A stretch of 64,000 nt of DNA from CAIWHR01 sp963734055 (GTDB lineage Bacteria > Pseudomonadota > Gammaproteobacteria > Burkholderiales > Casimicrobiaceae): contig CAVTFQ010000007.1 of NCBI GenBank assembly GCA_963734055.1, forward strand, positions 496,001 to 560,000. The letters run 5' to 3'. The position numbers were made by a program, and so were the translations under genes. Position 1 is the first letter of the stretch, and every line of letters begins with the position of its first letter. Positions 18,544 through 26,714 of the stretch are shown here, piece by piece. The notes under the pieces were generated by a model. That model worked only from the letters and a program-made list of their open reading frames with translations. It was not told the origin of the DNA and ran no database searches.

Positions 18544-19539
18544 CTACGACGGACTCTTGTAGGTGCCGAAGCACGGCGGCGAACAGGCGTTGTTGAAATA
18601 CGTGTCGATGATTCCGCCGTTGTGGGGATACGTGTTGCCGACGATCTTGCTCGCAAAGAGCTCGATCTCCGCGCCGCCTTCGGCTTGGATGGCGAACTTG
18701 ATCAGCGGCGTCATGATCGTCGAGTTCGACACCAGAACCACGGCGCCGACCGGCGACGATAGCCCGTGAATTCCGCGTGTGGAGCGATCGCCGGCGACAG
18801 TCGATCGCGAGATGTCCATCAGCGTCGTTGCCGCAGAGGTCGCCGTCGTCGACGTGATGATCGCCGTGTCGCCGCTGTCGGAAATCACGCTGTCGCTGAT
18901 GCTCGTTTGCGCGAGGTCGACGATTTCGAGGCCGAAGCTCGCATGATGCTCGATCGTGCTGCGCGACACGGTCAGCGTCGAAGTCGATCCCGATGCGCCG
19001 GCGATGGCCCAGATGCCCTCGCCACCATTGGATATCGTGGTGCCGACTACCGCAAGCTTGACTGCGCTCGTCGCTGCGAAGAGGTGAACGCCGACGGCCA
19101 TCCCGTCGACGACGCAGCTCTCGACCTGGACGGCCCCGCCGCTGTTGACCAGTATCCCCGTGGTGCCGCTGCCTTGAGCGTTGATCGTGAGTCCGCGCAG
19201 GACCACGACGTCGGTTGGGGCCGCGTTGACCGTGACGCCGTTCTGGCTCGAGAACACCGAGATGCCCGCGTAGACGCCCGGCCCCGCGATGATCTTCACG
19301 CTCTTGGCGATCACGACGGTCCCGTAGCCGGCCGAATCGAGGACGATCACCTCTCCGCCCGGGCTCGTTTGCGCGATGGCGGCGTCGAAGGACCGACAGC
19401 GGAGCGCAAGCGAGCAGGGGTTTGCGTCGTTGCCGGTGGAGGCGACGAACGTGCGCTGGGCCGTCGCCTCCGCGTCGACGGCGGCCATCAGGGACAGGAT
19501 GAGCGTGATCGATGCCGAGGCAAGGTTGCGACGCAACAT
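18544..19539 (-). CDS. Secreted right-handed beta-helix repeat protein
   Basis: The 331-residue product has a signal peptide (MLRRNLASASITLILSLMAA...DAEA) and then a parallel beta-helix repeat region. Recurrent short turns such as GIWAIAGASGS, SISDSVISDSGDTAI and FAIQAEGG resemble NosD/pectate-lyase-like carbohydrate-binding coils. The start of the mature part (FVASTGNDANPCS) is a common opening of such exported proteins. A ribosome site GGGAGACC precedes ATG 19539. A Cys pair near the C-terminus (ACSPPC) could form a disulfide. The function is unknown. It is convergent with the lysC/tRNA-Ser region. Confidence 0.75.
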   Translation of the reverse strand: MLRRNLASASITLILSLMAAVDAEATAQRTFVASTGNDANPCSLALRCRSFDAAIAQTSPGGEVIVLDSAGYGTVVIAKSVKIIAGPGVYAGISVFSSQNGVTVNAAPTDVVVLRGLTINAQGSGTTGILVNSGGAVQVESCVVDGMAVGVHLFAATSAVKLAVVGTTISNGGEGIWAIAGASGSTSTLTVSRSTIEHHASFGLEIVDLAQTSISDSVISDSGDTAIITSTTATSAATTLMDISRSTVAGDRSTRGIHGLSSPVGAVVLVSNSTIMTPLIKFAIQAEGGAEIELFASKIVGNTYPHNGGIIDTYFNNACSPPCFGTYKSPS

Positions 19540-19688
19540 TTCAGGTCTCCCGGGAGGGCCGCTTGGCCGGCGACGGGGGAGAGGATATGCCCATTTTCCT
19601 CGGCCCGAAAAGGCCTGGCCGCGCGAAGCGGTCCGGCGGATGGGCAGCGTTCGCAGTCCGGCATCGCGGCGAGGGCGGTTCCGCGCAC

Positions 19689-19717
19689 TTGTGCCCGCCA
19701 CGCGTTTTGCCTATAAG
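19689..19717 (+). promoter_or_regulatory. Possible promoter for the phospholipase D family gene
   Basis: TTGTGC (19689-19694), a 17-nt spacer and TATAAG (19712-19717) lie in the 313-nt region (19540-19852) between the divergent beta-helix and phospholipase D genes. Nothing else is evident in that region. Confidence 0.4.
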
Positions 19718-19852
19718 TATGTCCGCGCGGGATCCCGTGCCAACCGCACGCGGTGCGCGGTAACGTCACTGGCAAGGAATGGCTACGATGCGCGCATTCA
19801 ACGCCGTGCGAGTCCGGGTGTCCGGGGAAGTCGTGTCGTTGCCGCGCGGCAC

Positions 19853-21370
19853 GTGAGGGACGTCGCCGGCACCCCACCGGAGAGCACGCTGAACGACGCG
19901 ACGCGGTCCGCGGCACCGTCGGCGCAGGAGCTCGCCGACCGCGCCCTCGCGCGCGCCTCCGGCTCCGATCCGATCGGCGGCAACGCGGTGCGCATCCTGC
20001 GCGACGCCGCCGAGCACTTCCCGGCCTGGCTCGACGCGATCCACGGAGCCGAGCGCTCGATCCTCTTCGAAAGCTATCTTTTCTCGAACGATTCCGTCGG
20101 TCGCGAGTTCGCGTCCGCGCTGGCCGAGCGGGCCCGTGCCGGCGTCCACGTGTACGTCGTCTACGACTGGCTCGGATCGCTCGGGGCGGGCGCTCTGTGG
20201 AGGCCACTCATCACGGCGGGCGCGCACGTGCGCGGCTTCAATCCCCCGCGCATCGACAGTCCGCTCGGATGGCTCTCGCGCGACCACCGCAAGACAGTTG
20301 CGATCGACGGCCGCGTGGCTTTCGTCACCGGAATTTGCCCAAGCGACCGCTGGAACGGCGATCCGCGGAAAGGCATGGAGCCCTGGCGCGACACGGGCGT
20401 CGAGATCCGCGGCCCCGCGATCGCCGAGATCGAGCGGGCCTTCGGGCAGGTGTGGCAGGCGTGCGGCGGCGACGCGCTTCCTCCGACGGTCGTGACGCCC
20501 GCGGAGTCGATCGCCGCGCAGGGCAACGTACGGCTGCGCGTGGTCGCGGGCGCTCCGAGCGCCACCGGCACCTACCGGCTCGACCTTGCGATCGCGTCGT
20601 TCGCGCGGCGCAACCTGTGGCTGACCGACGCGTACTTCGTCGGCACCGCCGCCTACGTGCAGGCACTGGCGGCGGCGGCACGCGATGGCGTCGACGTGCG
20701 GCTCCTCGTGCCGGGGGCGAGCGACATCCCGGCCCTTTCGCCATTGTCGCGAGCCGGGTACCGACCGCTGCTCCAGGCGGGCGTGCGCGTGTTCGAGTGG
20801 AACGGTACGATGCTGCACGCAAAGACGGCCGTCGCCGACGGATTCTGGGCGAGGGTCGGATCGACCAACCTGAACATCGCGAGCTGGATGGGGAACTACG
20901 AGCTCGACGTCGCGATCGAGGACGCGGACTTCGCCGACGCGATGGGGAGACAGTTCGAGTCCGACCTCGCTCGGGCCACCGAGATCGTGCTGACGCGTCG
21001 CAACCGCGTGCGTCGCACCGATGGCGGTGCACGTGCGGGCGCCGCGCGCCGGGCCATGTCGGGCAGTGCCGGCCGTGCCGCCGCGGGAGCCGTGAGCGTC
21101 GGCAGCGCGCTGGGCGCGGCGCTGACCGGGCGGCGGGTCCTAGGTCCGGCCGAGGGCGGGTTGCTTGCGAAGGTCGGCCTCGCGATTCTCGTGCTCGCCG
21201 CGATCGCGGCGCTGTGGCCGCGCGTGGTCGCATGGCCCGCCGCGGTGCTTGGCGCGTGGCTTGGTATCGCGTGGCTCGCGAAGGCCGTCGCGCTCCGCCG
21301 GGGGAAGGCCAAGGCGGAAGAAGCCGAGCCGCGGCGCGAGCCGAGCGACGATGACGGCGGCCCGCCCTAG
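19853..21370 (+). CDS. Phospholipase D / cardiolipin synthase family protein
   Basis: The protein has two PLD half-sites. The first is HRKTVAIDG with the HxK(x)4D pattern near residue 145, and the second is HAKTAVADG near residue 320, each followed by GS/NLN-type sequence (VGSTNLNIASW). This is the arrangement of cardiolipin synthase-like phosphatidyltransferases. After about residue 400 it has two hydrophobic segments in an Ala/Gly-rich region and a charged tail, so it may be anchored at the C-terminus rather than the N-terminus. The GTG at 19853 is a reasonable start; further upstream the frame is Arg-rich and unlike a protein. About 505 residues. The exact lipid substrate is not certain. 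Confidence 0.82.
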   Translation: MRDVAGTPPESTLNDATRSAAPSAQELADRALARASGSDPIGGNAVRILRDAAEHFPAWLDAIHGAERSILFESYLFSNDSVGREFASALAERARAGVHVYVVYDWLGSLGAGALWRPLITAGAHVRGFNPPRIDSPLGWLSRDHRKTVAIDGRVAFVTGICPSDRWNGDPRKGMEPWRDTGVEIRGPAIAEIERAFGQVWQACGGDALPPTVVTPAESIAAQGNVRLRVVAGAPSATGTYRLDLAIASFARRNLWLTDAYFVGTAAYVQALAAAARDGVDVRLLVPGASDIPALSPLSRAGYRPLLQAGVRVFEWNGTMLHAKTAVADGFWARVGSTNLNIASWMGNYELDVAIEDADFADAMGRQFESDLARATEIVLTRRNRVRRTDGGARAGAARRAMSGSAGRAAAGAVSVGSALGAALTGRRVLGPAEGGLLAKVGLAILVLAAIAALWPRVVAWPAAVLGAWLGIAWLAKAVALRRGKAKAEEAEPRREPSDDDGGPP

Positions 21371-21375
21371 GCTGC

Positions 21376-21381
21376 TATAAT
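21376..21381 (+). promoter_or_regulatory. -10 box (TATAAT) of tRNA-Arg
   Basis: A perfect TATAAT lies 9 nt before the mature tRNA; no clear -35 is seen, as the upstream sequence is the end of the phospholipase D gene. Confidence 0.6.
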
Positions 21382-21390
21382 CTCGCCCTC

Positions 21391-21468
21391 GCGCCCGTAG
21401 CTCAGTTGGATTAGAGTACCTGGCTACGAACCAGGGGGTCGTGGGTTCAAATCCTGCCGGGCGCGCCA
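21391..21468 (+). tRNA. tRNA-Arg(ACG), integration target
   Basis: The acceptor arms GCGCCCG/CGGGCGC pair, the anticodon stem CCTGG/CCAGG holds CTACGAA with anticodon ACG, and GGTTCAAATCC forms the T arm. CCA is encoded. Its 3' half is repeated at 29872 and again, in part, at 40907, which shows that it is the attachment site of the islands to the right. Confidence 0.97.
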
Positions 21469-21469
21469 A
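21423..21469 (+). repeat. att site copy A (left junction, inside tRNA-Arg)
   Basis: These 47 bases (anticodon loop to just past CCA) are identical to 29872-29918, and their last 30 bases are repeated at 40907-40936. Integration at this side keeps the tRNA intact. Confidence 0.9.
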
Positions 21470-21474
21470 TAATC

Positions 21475-21511
21475 AAGCACTTAGCCAGTCTGCGCGACTG
21501 GCTTTGTGCTT
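21475..21511 (+). terminator. Compound hairpin terminator after tRNA-Arg
   Basis: AAGCAC (21475-21480) pairs with GTGCTT (21506-21511), and GCCAGT (21484-21489) pairs with ACTGGC (21497-21502), with T-rich sequence after them. This is island DNA that replaces the original terminator now found at 40943. Confidence 0.65.
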
Positions 21512-21532
21512 TCTGCGCGACCCTTGCGCGAC
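21491..21532 (+). repeat. Three TGCGCGAC repeats, candidate integrase arm sites
   Basis: TGCGCGAC occurs at 21491, 21514 and 21525 (steps of 23 and 11). The same word with almost the same spacing (22 and 11) occurs at 29737, 29759 and 29770, next to the other end of the island. This paired arrangement is what arm-type sites of a tyrosine recombinase would look like. Confidence 0.5.
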
Positions 21533-21545
21533 TTTTCTCCACATT

Positions 21546-21929
21546 TCACCCATTGGCCACGCGGAGGAGCGTAATGCTCGGCGTGCCTTTCGCAGCGCAG
21601 ATCCGATTCGTCGCTGCGATCAGTTCTCCGATCTCCGCCGCGGAGTAGTGCGTCGTGAAATCGCCGTTCTTGTGCCCGAGCAGCAACTTGCGCGTTTCGA
21701 GGCTCACCCCTGCGGACCGCAATCGCCGCCCGTAGGTGTGCTTCAGATCGTGCACGCGCACCTGCGCGAAGATCGGAGGGCAGGGCCGACCGAACTCCGT
21801 CTCATACTGCTGCGCCGCCTCGCGGCGGGCGCGTTGCCAGGCCGTGTTGTTCATCCTGACGACAGGCTCCCCCCCGGAACCAGAAGACGTGCGTCGGATG
21901 TTCGCCGCGTCGGGCTGCAAGCCGGTCAA
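21546..21929 (-). pseudogene. Tyrosine-type integrase remnant (C-terminal part)
   Basis: About 127 codons remain of a phage/island integrase. One sees RMNNTAWQRAR, VRVHDLKHTYGRRLR, LLLGHKNGDFTTHYS and the C-terminal tail, that is, box II with HDLKHT and the GHK...HYS region containing the catalytic Tyr. The N-terminal arm- and core-binding domains and the first catalytic Arg region are missing. The frame opens with TTG and abuts a truncated molybdenum hydroxylase gene, so a deletion probably joined the two. Box II has Lys where most relatives have Arg; the island 2 integrase has the same Lys. The fragment cannot be an active recombinase by itself. Confidence 0.85.
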
Positions 21930-22639
21930 CCACGCGGCCGGGCGTCGATGCCGTAGACGGCCGTTCCGTTTACCTTCGACGGCGTGTCGAGACGCTTGGC
22001 CGGGGTGCCGATGAGCTTGAAGTCCTTCGGTTGCTTCAACGCCACGTTTTCGGGAACCGGCATGCGGGCAGCATCGGTAGCAAGGTCACCGTATTTCAAC
22101 TTTCTGCCTGTCGACGGGTGAAGCACCTCGCCGCTTCGCGCCCGACAGGACCGCGGATCGACCTTCCAGCGCTTGGCCGCGGCTGCCACCAGCATGGTCC
22201 TCGCTACCGCGCCGGCCTGGCGCAGCGGCTTCCACGCCCCGCGGATCGCATTCGAATTGCCCGTGGCCTGCACCCCGAGTAAGGGATTTGCATAGAGTTT
22301 TTCGTTGGCCGGAGCGGGCTCGAGGCGAATCTGCTTCAGGTCCACCTCCAGCTCTTCGGCAATCAGCATGGGGATGGAGGTGTAGGTGCCCTGACCCATT
22401 TCCACGTAGGGCATGATCAGCGTGACCTGACCGTTCGGATCGATGCGGATAAATGCGTTCGGTGCAAACGGCTCGCTCGCGATTTTTTCCGCAGCGCCGG
22501 CCGCGTTGACTGAACGACCGGCGGTGAACCCGATCAGCAAGCCGCCGCCCAGCGCCGCGCTCGCGCTCAGGAACCGACGACGTGAGTGATTCATGTCCGA
22601 ATCGCGTTCAAGGACGTCGCTGATTCGACCGAGGATCAT
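21926..22639 (-). pseudogene. Truncated molybdenum hydroxylase large subunit (IorB-like)
   Basis: The visible 237 residues match the N-terminal third of isoquinoline 1-oxidoreductase beta-type molybdopterin subunits. A Tat leader (SRRRFLSASAALGGGLLIGF) is followed by YVEMGQGTYTSIPMLIAEELEVD and, near the end, TPAKRLDTPSKVNGTAVYGID. The family is usually around 700 or more residues, and here the frame ends at a stop inside the junction with the integrase remnant. ATG 22639 is one base after the small-subunit stop; ATG 22594 is an alternative closer to the Tat motif. It has lost most molybdopterin-binding sequence and must be inactive. Confidence 0.85.
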
Positions 22640-22640
22640 G

Positions 22641-23120
22641 TCAGGCCCCTTTCTTGTCACTCGTCGCAGCGTGCGCCGCCTGCTTGATCCCGGCGCGGAT
22701 GCGCGTATAGGTCCCGCAGCGACAAATGTTTCCGGACATGGCATCGTCGATATCGCTATCGGTCGGGTTGGGCTTGGCGGCGAGCAACGCCGTTGCGGAC
22801 ATGATCTGGCCGGACTGGCAATAGCCGCATTGCGGCACCTCCAGATCGATCCAGGCTTGCTGAATCCTCTTACCGGCAGCTGTGGCGCCAATGGCCTCGA
22901 TCGTCGTAATGCGCTTGCCGACCACGGCGGAGACGGGCGTGATGCATGAACGCACCGGCTTGCCGTCGAGATGGATCGTGCACGCCCCGCACAGCCCGAG
23001 TCCGCAACCGAACTTGGTGCCGGTCATACCCAGGATGTCGCGTAGCACCCAGAGCATCGGCGTGTCGTCGTCGACATCGGCGCTGTGCGTCTTCCCGTTG
23101 ACTCTGATGGTGAAGGCCAT
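22641..23120 (-). CDS. [2Fe-2S] small subunit of a molybdenum hydroxylase (IorA-like)
   Basis: This 159-residue protein carries two [2Fe-2S] clusters that pass electrons from the molybdenum site. The plant-type ferredoxin motif CGLGLCGACTIHLDG supplies three Cys with a fourth later (SCITPV), and the second cluster motif is CGYCQSGQI...NICRCGTY. The ATG at 23120 follows AAAGGAGAG. It is intact, but its partner subunit is truncated, so it has probably lost its function. Confidence 0.9.
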   Translation of the reverse strand: MAFTIRVNGKTHSADVDDDTPMLWVLRDILGMTGTKFGCGLGLCGACTIHLDGKPVRSCITPVSAVVGKRITTIEAIGATAAGKRIQQAWIDLEVPQCGYCQSGQIMSATALLAAKPNPTDSDIDDAMSGNICRCGTYTRIRAGIKQAAHAATSDKKGA

Positions 23121-23726
23121 GACGTTCTCTCCTTTTACCAATCGCCATCGGCGGCGCGATCCGCCGGCCTTTCCGCTATTCAAAACACGGATGCAATCAG
23201 AGCAGAAGCGTGAAGGCGAATCTATTGGACGATGGTATCGACGATACTTTGGCATCAGTCGGGGCGACAATCGCGCTGCGGTGCTGACACCGATAGCAGA
23301 CCGACACCAAAGGATGATGGACGTACGCCCGTAGGGTGGCGCACTCTCGAACAACGGTGACTGTTACCAACGGACGGGGAATAGAGAATGAGCTAAGTCG
23401 CGCCGTCGGTGTGCTTCCCGGTTTGCTGCGCCCATCGGGACCGAGGTGCCGGCAGGCGGCTCTACAATCCATTGCTGCCCTTCACTCCTCGTTGGCGGCT
23501 ATGCACATTTCACCGGCCACTCGGGTTGACACGGTGGTCGTCTCTGACCGGCCAGAAGCGGGTGCTCCCGACCATCTGGTTCGGGCGTCCGGCTCGCTCC
23601 AGACAGACCATCGGCGGCCGCTAGCTTCTAGATCGTCGTCGACAATGCAGCGTGAGCCTGCACGCGTAGGCAGCGACCAAGCCACAGTCTTAGTCATGCC
23701 CCGACCTGCCCAACTGGCCGCTCCCG
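23121..23726. other. Gap of about 600 bases with no recognised gene
   Basis: This lies upstream of the molybdenum hydroxylase small subunit and downstream of the AraC-type regulator gene, both leftward. Apart from the ribosome site of the small subunit, I see no convincing coding frame, RNA or repeat. It probably holds the promoter of the hydroxylase genes. Confidence 0.4.
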
Positions 23727-24809
23727 CTAGGGCAAGGAGCGCGACATGGCACGCCAGCGCGACGGCGTCATACCAGACCAGCGACGAAACGCACGCGTCA
23801 GAACGCTGGCATCCGCGAAGTGCAGGCTCTGCGCGATCGCAATGATCGGCATCGCGGTATCGCTCAGTAGTTGACGTGCCACTTCATAGCGGACCTCGTC
23901 GCTCATCGCCTGAAACTTGACGCCGAGCAGCTGCAGCCTTCGGTCCAACGTGCGCCGGTGCATCGCCAGTTCCGCCGCCACCTGACGCATCGAGGTGCCG
24001 CCGCTCAGCAGCTGTCGACGAAGCACACGCCGCACCTGGGCAGGTAACTCGCCCGTGGCTTGGGCTTCGATGGCGCGGGCCTGCGCTTCCAGCAACTTCA
24101 AGCGCTGCGGGTCCGCGCTGCGCAGGGGCACATCCAGCCAGGACTTGTCGAACACCACGGCAGCCTGTTCGCAGTCGAAGCGCAGCGGTGCGCGCAGGAA
24201 ACTGCGGTACGGGCGGCTGTCCGGCGGCCGACGGCGCATGAAATGGATCTCGTGCGGCAGCCAGCGGCTGCCACACAAGGCGCGAAGGATGTTCCAGATC
24301 GATGCCAGCACGATGTCGTAGATGACTTCAGCACGTTCGACACCGGGTTCATACAGTGCATAGGCATAGCTTGCGAAGCGCGCGTCCTCGCGCAGCGCCG
24401 CCAGCCCGCCGCCGTCGCTCAGTGTGAGATAGCGAGACAGCAGCTTCAGCGCGGTTCGCACATCCGGTGCAGCCTTGACCAACTCGGCGACGATGCCCAA
24501 GGCCTCCAGGGGTGTGTGCCGGCCGATCAGCAGGCCCAGGTGAGCACAACCGGTGCGGTCGACACATAGCCCAAGCAGGCGGCTGCCCTGTCTGAACGGA
24601 ATCAGGTTGTCGGGATTGTTGAACAGGTCGGCGCGCAATCCCGACTGCGCCAGCAGCTGCTGCAGATCAACGCCGAATTCGCGCAGCAAGGGCTGCAATG
24701 CCAGCGTCGATGCGACGCGGTCGCAGCCGCCGGGCACCACATGAGGTGTTTCGGCAGGTCCAGGGGAGATGGCGTGCGGGACCGTCACTGTAATTCGACA
24801 CGCGCTCAC
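23727..24809 (-). CDS. AraC-family transcriptional regulator with arabinose_bd-type sensor
   Basis: The 360-residue protein has an N-terminal sensor of the kind found in OruR/ArgR-like AraC regulators (LQPLLREFGVDLQQLLAQSGL, then LIGRHTPLEALGIVAELV), and a C-terminal AraC HTH domain: SMRQVAAELAMHRRTLDRRL for the first helix-turn-helix and AIAQSLHFADASVLTRAFRRW for the second. The frame opens with GTG at 24809; a later start is possible because the first 25 residues are not conserved in character. It lies between the hydroxylase genes and the rightward DUF1254 pair, and either could be its target. The inducer is unknown. Confidence 0.88.
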   Translation of the reverse strand: MSACRITVTVPHAISPGPAETPHVVPGGCDRVASTLALQPLLREFGVDLQQLLAQSGLRADLFNNPDNLIPFRQGSRLLGLCVDRTGCAHLGLLIGRHTPLEALGIVAELVKAAPDVRTALKLLSRYLTLSDGGGLAALREDARFASYAYALYEPGVERAEVIYDIVLASIWNILRALCGSRWLPHEIHFMRRRPPDSRPYRSFLRAPLRFDCEQAAVVFDKSWLDVPLRSADPQRLKLLEAQARAIEAQATGELPAQVRRVLRRQLLSGGTSMRQVAAELAMHRRTLDRRLQLLGVKFQAMSDEVRYEVARQLLSDTAMPIIAIAQSLHFADASVLTRAFRRWSGMTPSRWRAMSRSLP

Positions 24810-25095
24810 CGGCGCGGCCTCGTTGCATGTACAAAAGCGCTTGATCCATCATGTTGGCACAAATAGCAAAGTGCAGGTTCGCCGGCCACCATAGACTATC
24901 GGGTTAGGGTGCGGCTGCCCGGCAGTGGAATCGCCGGGTCGCCGGTTACGGGCCGTCACGGATACCGGACTCGATGCATCCGCGCGCGCAAGCGCGTGTT
25001 GGAATTGCGCCGTCAGCAGTGTTTCCGCCGGGGCCGTGGCGGAAGAAGTGTTTACTGGATGACGCTCTCACCATCTGCAAACATAAGGGGTTCGA

Positions 25096-26610
25096 ATGAA
25101 GCAGCCTATTGGTTCACTGGTGGTTCTGACGGCGGTTGTCGCGTTGCCATGGCTCGATATGCACGCGGCGCAGGCGCAGGTGTCGCCCCAAACGCTGAAG
25201 TCGATCTCGACCGCCGACAAGGTCCAGACGCCCATCGGCAAACTGGAGTTCTTCGACGGCGTGCCGACCGACGCCACCGTCGACAAGGTCTACGACAACC
25301 TCGACCGCATGCGGGGGGTCGAAGTCTTCCTCGACAACGTCGGCGCCCTATCCGTCTACAGCGTCATTGCGGGCAATGCGGCGATTGGCTTGGTGCAGCC
25401 CAACCAGATCGCCGTGGCCGAGAAGTTGCTCGACTCAAGTTCGCTTTACCTCACCGGAAACACCGACACGATGTATTCCATCGGTCATCTCGACCTGCGG
25501 GCCTATGGGCCGACCGTAGTGGAGGTACCGCCCGGCATGCTCGGCATGCTGGACGATGCATGGATGCGCTATGTCGGTGACTTCGGCGTCGCCGGCCCGG
25601 ACCGAGGCAAGGGCGGGAAGTATCTTGTGCTGCCGCCGGGTTACACCGGCGAGGTGCCCGACGGCTACTTCGTGTTCAAGCCACCCACCTACGTCAACTG
25701 GTTCTTCATGCGCGGCTCCATTGCCGACGGACTGGCGCCCGCGCTGAAGAACATCAAGGAAAACCTGAAGGTGTACCCGCTGAAATCGGCAAGCAGCCCG
25801 CCTCCCACCGAGTTCGTGAACATCACCGGCAAGAGCTACAACACCGTCGCCCCGAGCGACTTCAGCTACTTTGAGGCCCTCGACAAGATCATCCAGCGAG
25901 AGCCCATCGACGCATTGGGCAGCGAATCCAGGGGGTCACTCGCGGCGATCGGCATTGTCAAAGGCAAACCGTTCAATCCGGACGCGCGGATGAAGCGTCT
26001 GCTCACGCAAGCTGCTGCCATCGGCGATGCCACGGCCCGGGCCGCGCTGTACAGCCCGCGCGAGAAGGGCTATTTCATCTATCCCGACAGCGGCAGTTCC
26101 TGGGTCATGGGTTTCGCCAACAAGAATGTGTTCTTCGAAACCGAGGGCGCGCGCAACCTGGATGCCCGCACCAGTTTCTATTTTGGCTATACGGGCGTGA
26201 CGCCCGCCATGGCCGTCACGCATCCGGGCGCCGGCTCCGACTACGCCATCGCCTTCAAGGACGCCGGGAAGAAGGCGTTCGACGGCGCGAAGACCTACAG
26301 ACTGCACCTGCCACCCAATGTGCCGGTGAACAATTTCTGGGCGGTCACGATCTACGACACGCAGACCCGCTCGATGCTGCAGACCAGCCAACCGTTCCCG
26401 TCGGTCGGCAGCCAGAGCAAGGGCTTCCAGCAGAACGCCGACGGTTCCTATGACGTCTACTTCGCACCCAAGGCACCGGCCGGCAAAGAGGGAAACTGGT
26501 TGCAGACGGTTAAAGGGAAGAGCTGGTTCGCGATCCTGCGCATGTACGGGCCGCTGCAGCCGTGGATCGACAAGACCTGGCGGCCGGGCGAGATTGAACT
26601 TATCAAGTGA
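25096..26610 (+). CDS. Exported DUF1254/DUF1214 protein, first copy
   Basis: This 504-residue protein has a Sec signal (VVLTAVVALPWLDMHAAQAQ) and then the two-domain DUF1254-DUF1214 architecture: PTDATVDKVYDNLDRMRGVE begins the first, and the second ends with the characteristic NNFWAVTIYDTQTRSMLQT...WLQTVKGKSWFAILRMYGP. Such proteins are periplasmic and often occur next to regulators of lipid or aromatic compound use, but their biochemistry is not established. The ribosome site is AAGGGG. A close paralogue follows after 104 nt. The 286-nt region upstream should hold a promoter controlled by the AraC-type gene. Confidence 0.88.
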   Translation: MKQPIGSLVVLTAVVALPWLDMHAAQAQVSPQTLKSISTADKVQTPIGKLEFFDGVPTDATVDKVYDNLDRMRGVEVFLDNVGALSVYSVIAGNAAIGLVQPNQIAVAEKLLDSSSLYLTGNTDTMYSIGHLDLRAYGPTVVEVPPGMLGMLDDAWMRYVGDFGVAGPDRGKGGKYLVLPPGYTGEVPDGYFVFKPPTYVNWFFMRGSIADGLAPALKNIKENLKVYPLKSASSPPPTEFVNITGKSYNTVAPSDFSYFEALDKIIQREPIDALGSESRGSLAAIGIVKGKPFNPDARMKRLLTQAAAIGDATARAALYSPREKGYFIYPDSGSSWVMGFANKNVFFETEGARNLDARTSFYFGYTGVTPAMAVTHPGAGSDYAIAFKDAGKKAFDGAKTYRLHLPPNVPVNNFWAVTIYDTQTRSMLQTSQPFPSVGSQSKGFQQNADGSYDVYFAPKAPAGKEGNWLQTVKGKSWFAILRMYGPLQPWIDKTWRPGEIELIK

Positions 26611-26714
26611 CCGAGCATCATCGCTGAATGAGGGCGGGTGGCGCGCATGCGTCGTCCGGCACATCACCCACCAGTTTTCACTGACGGGATCAGGCCACCA
26701 AGGAGTCCGTTGCA

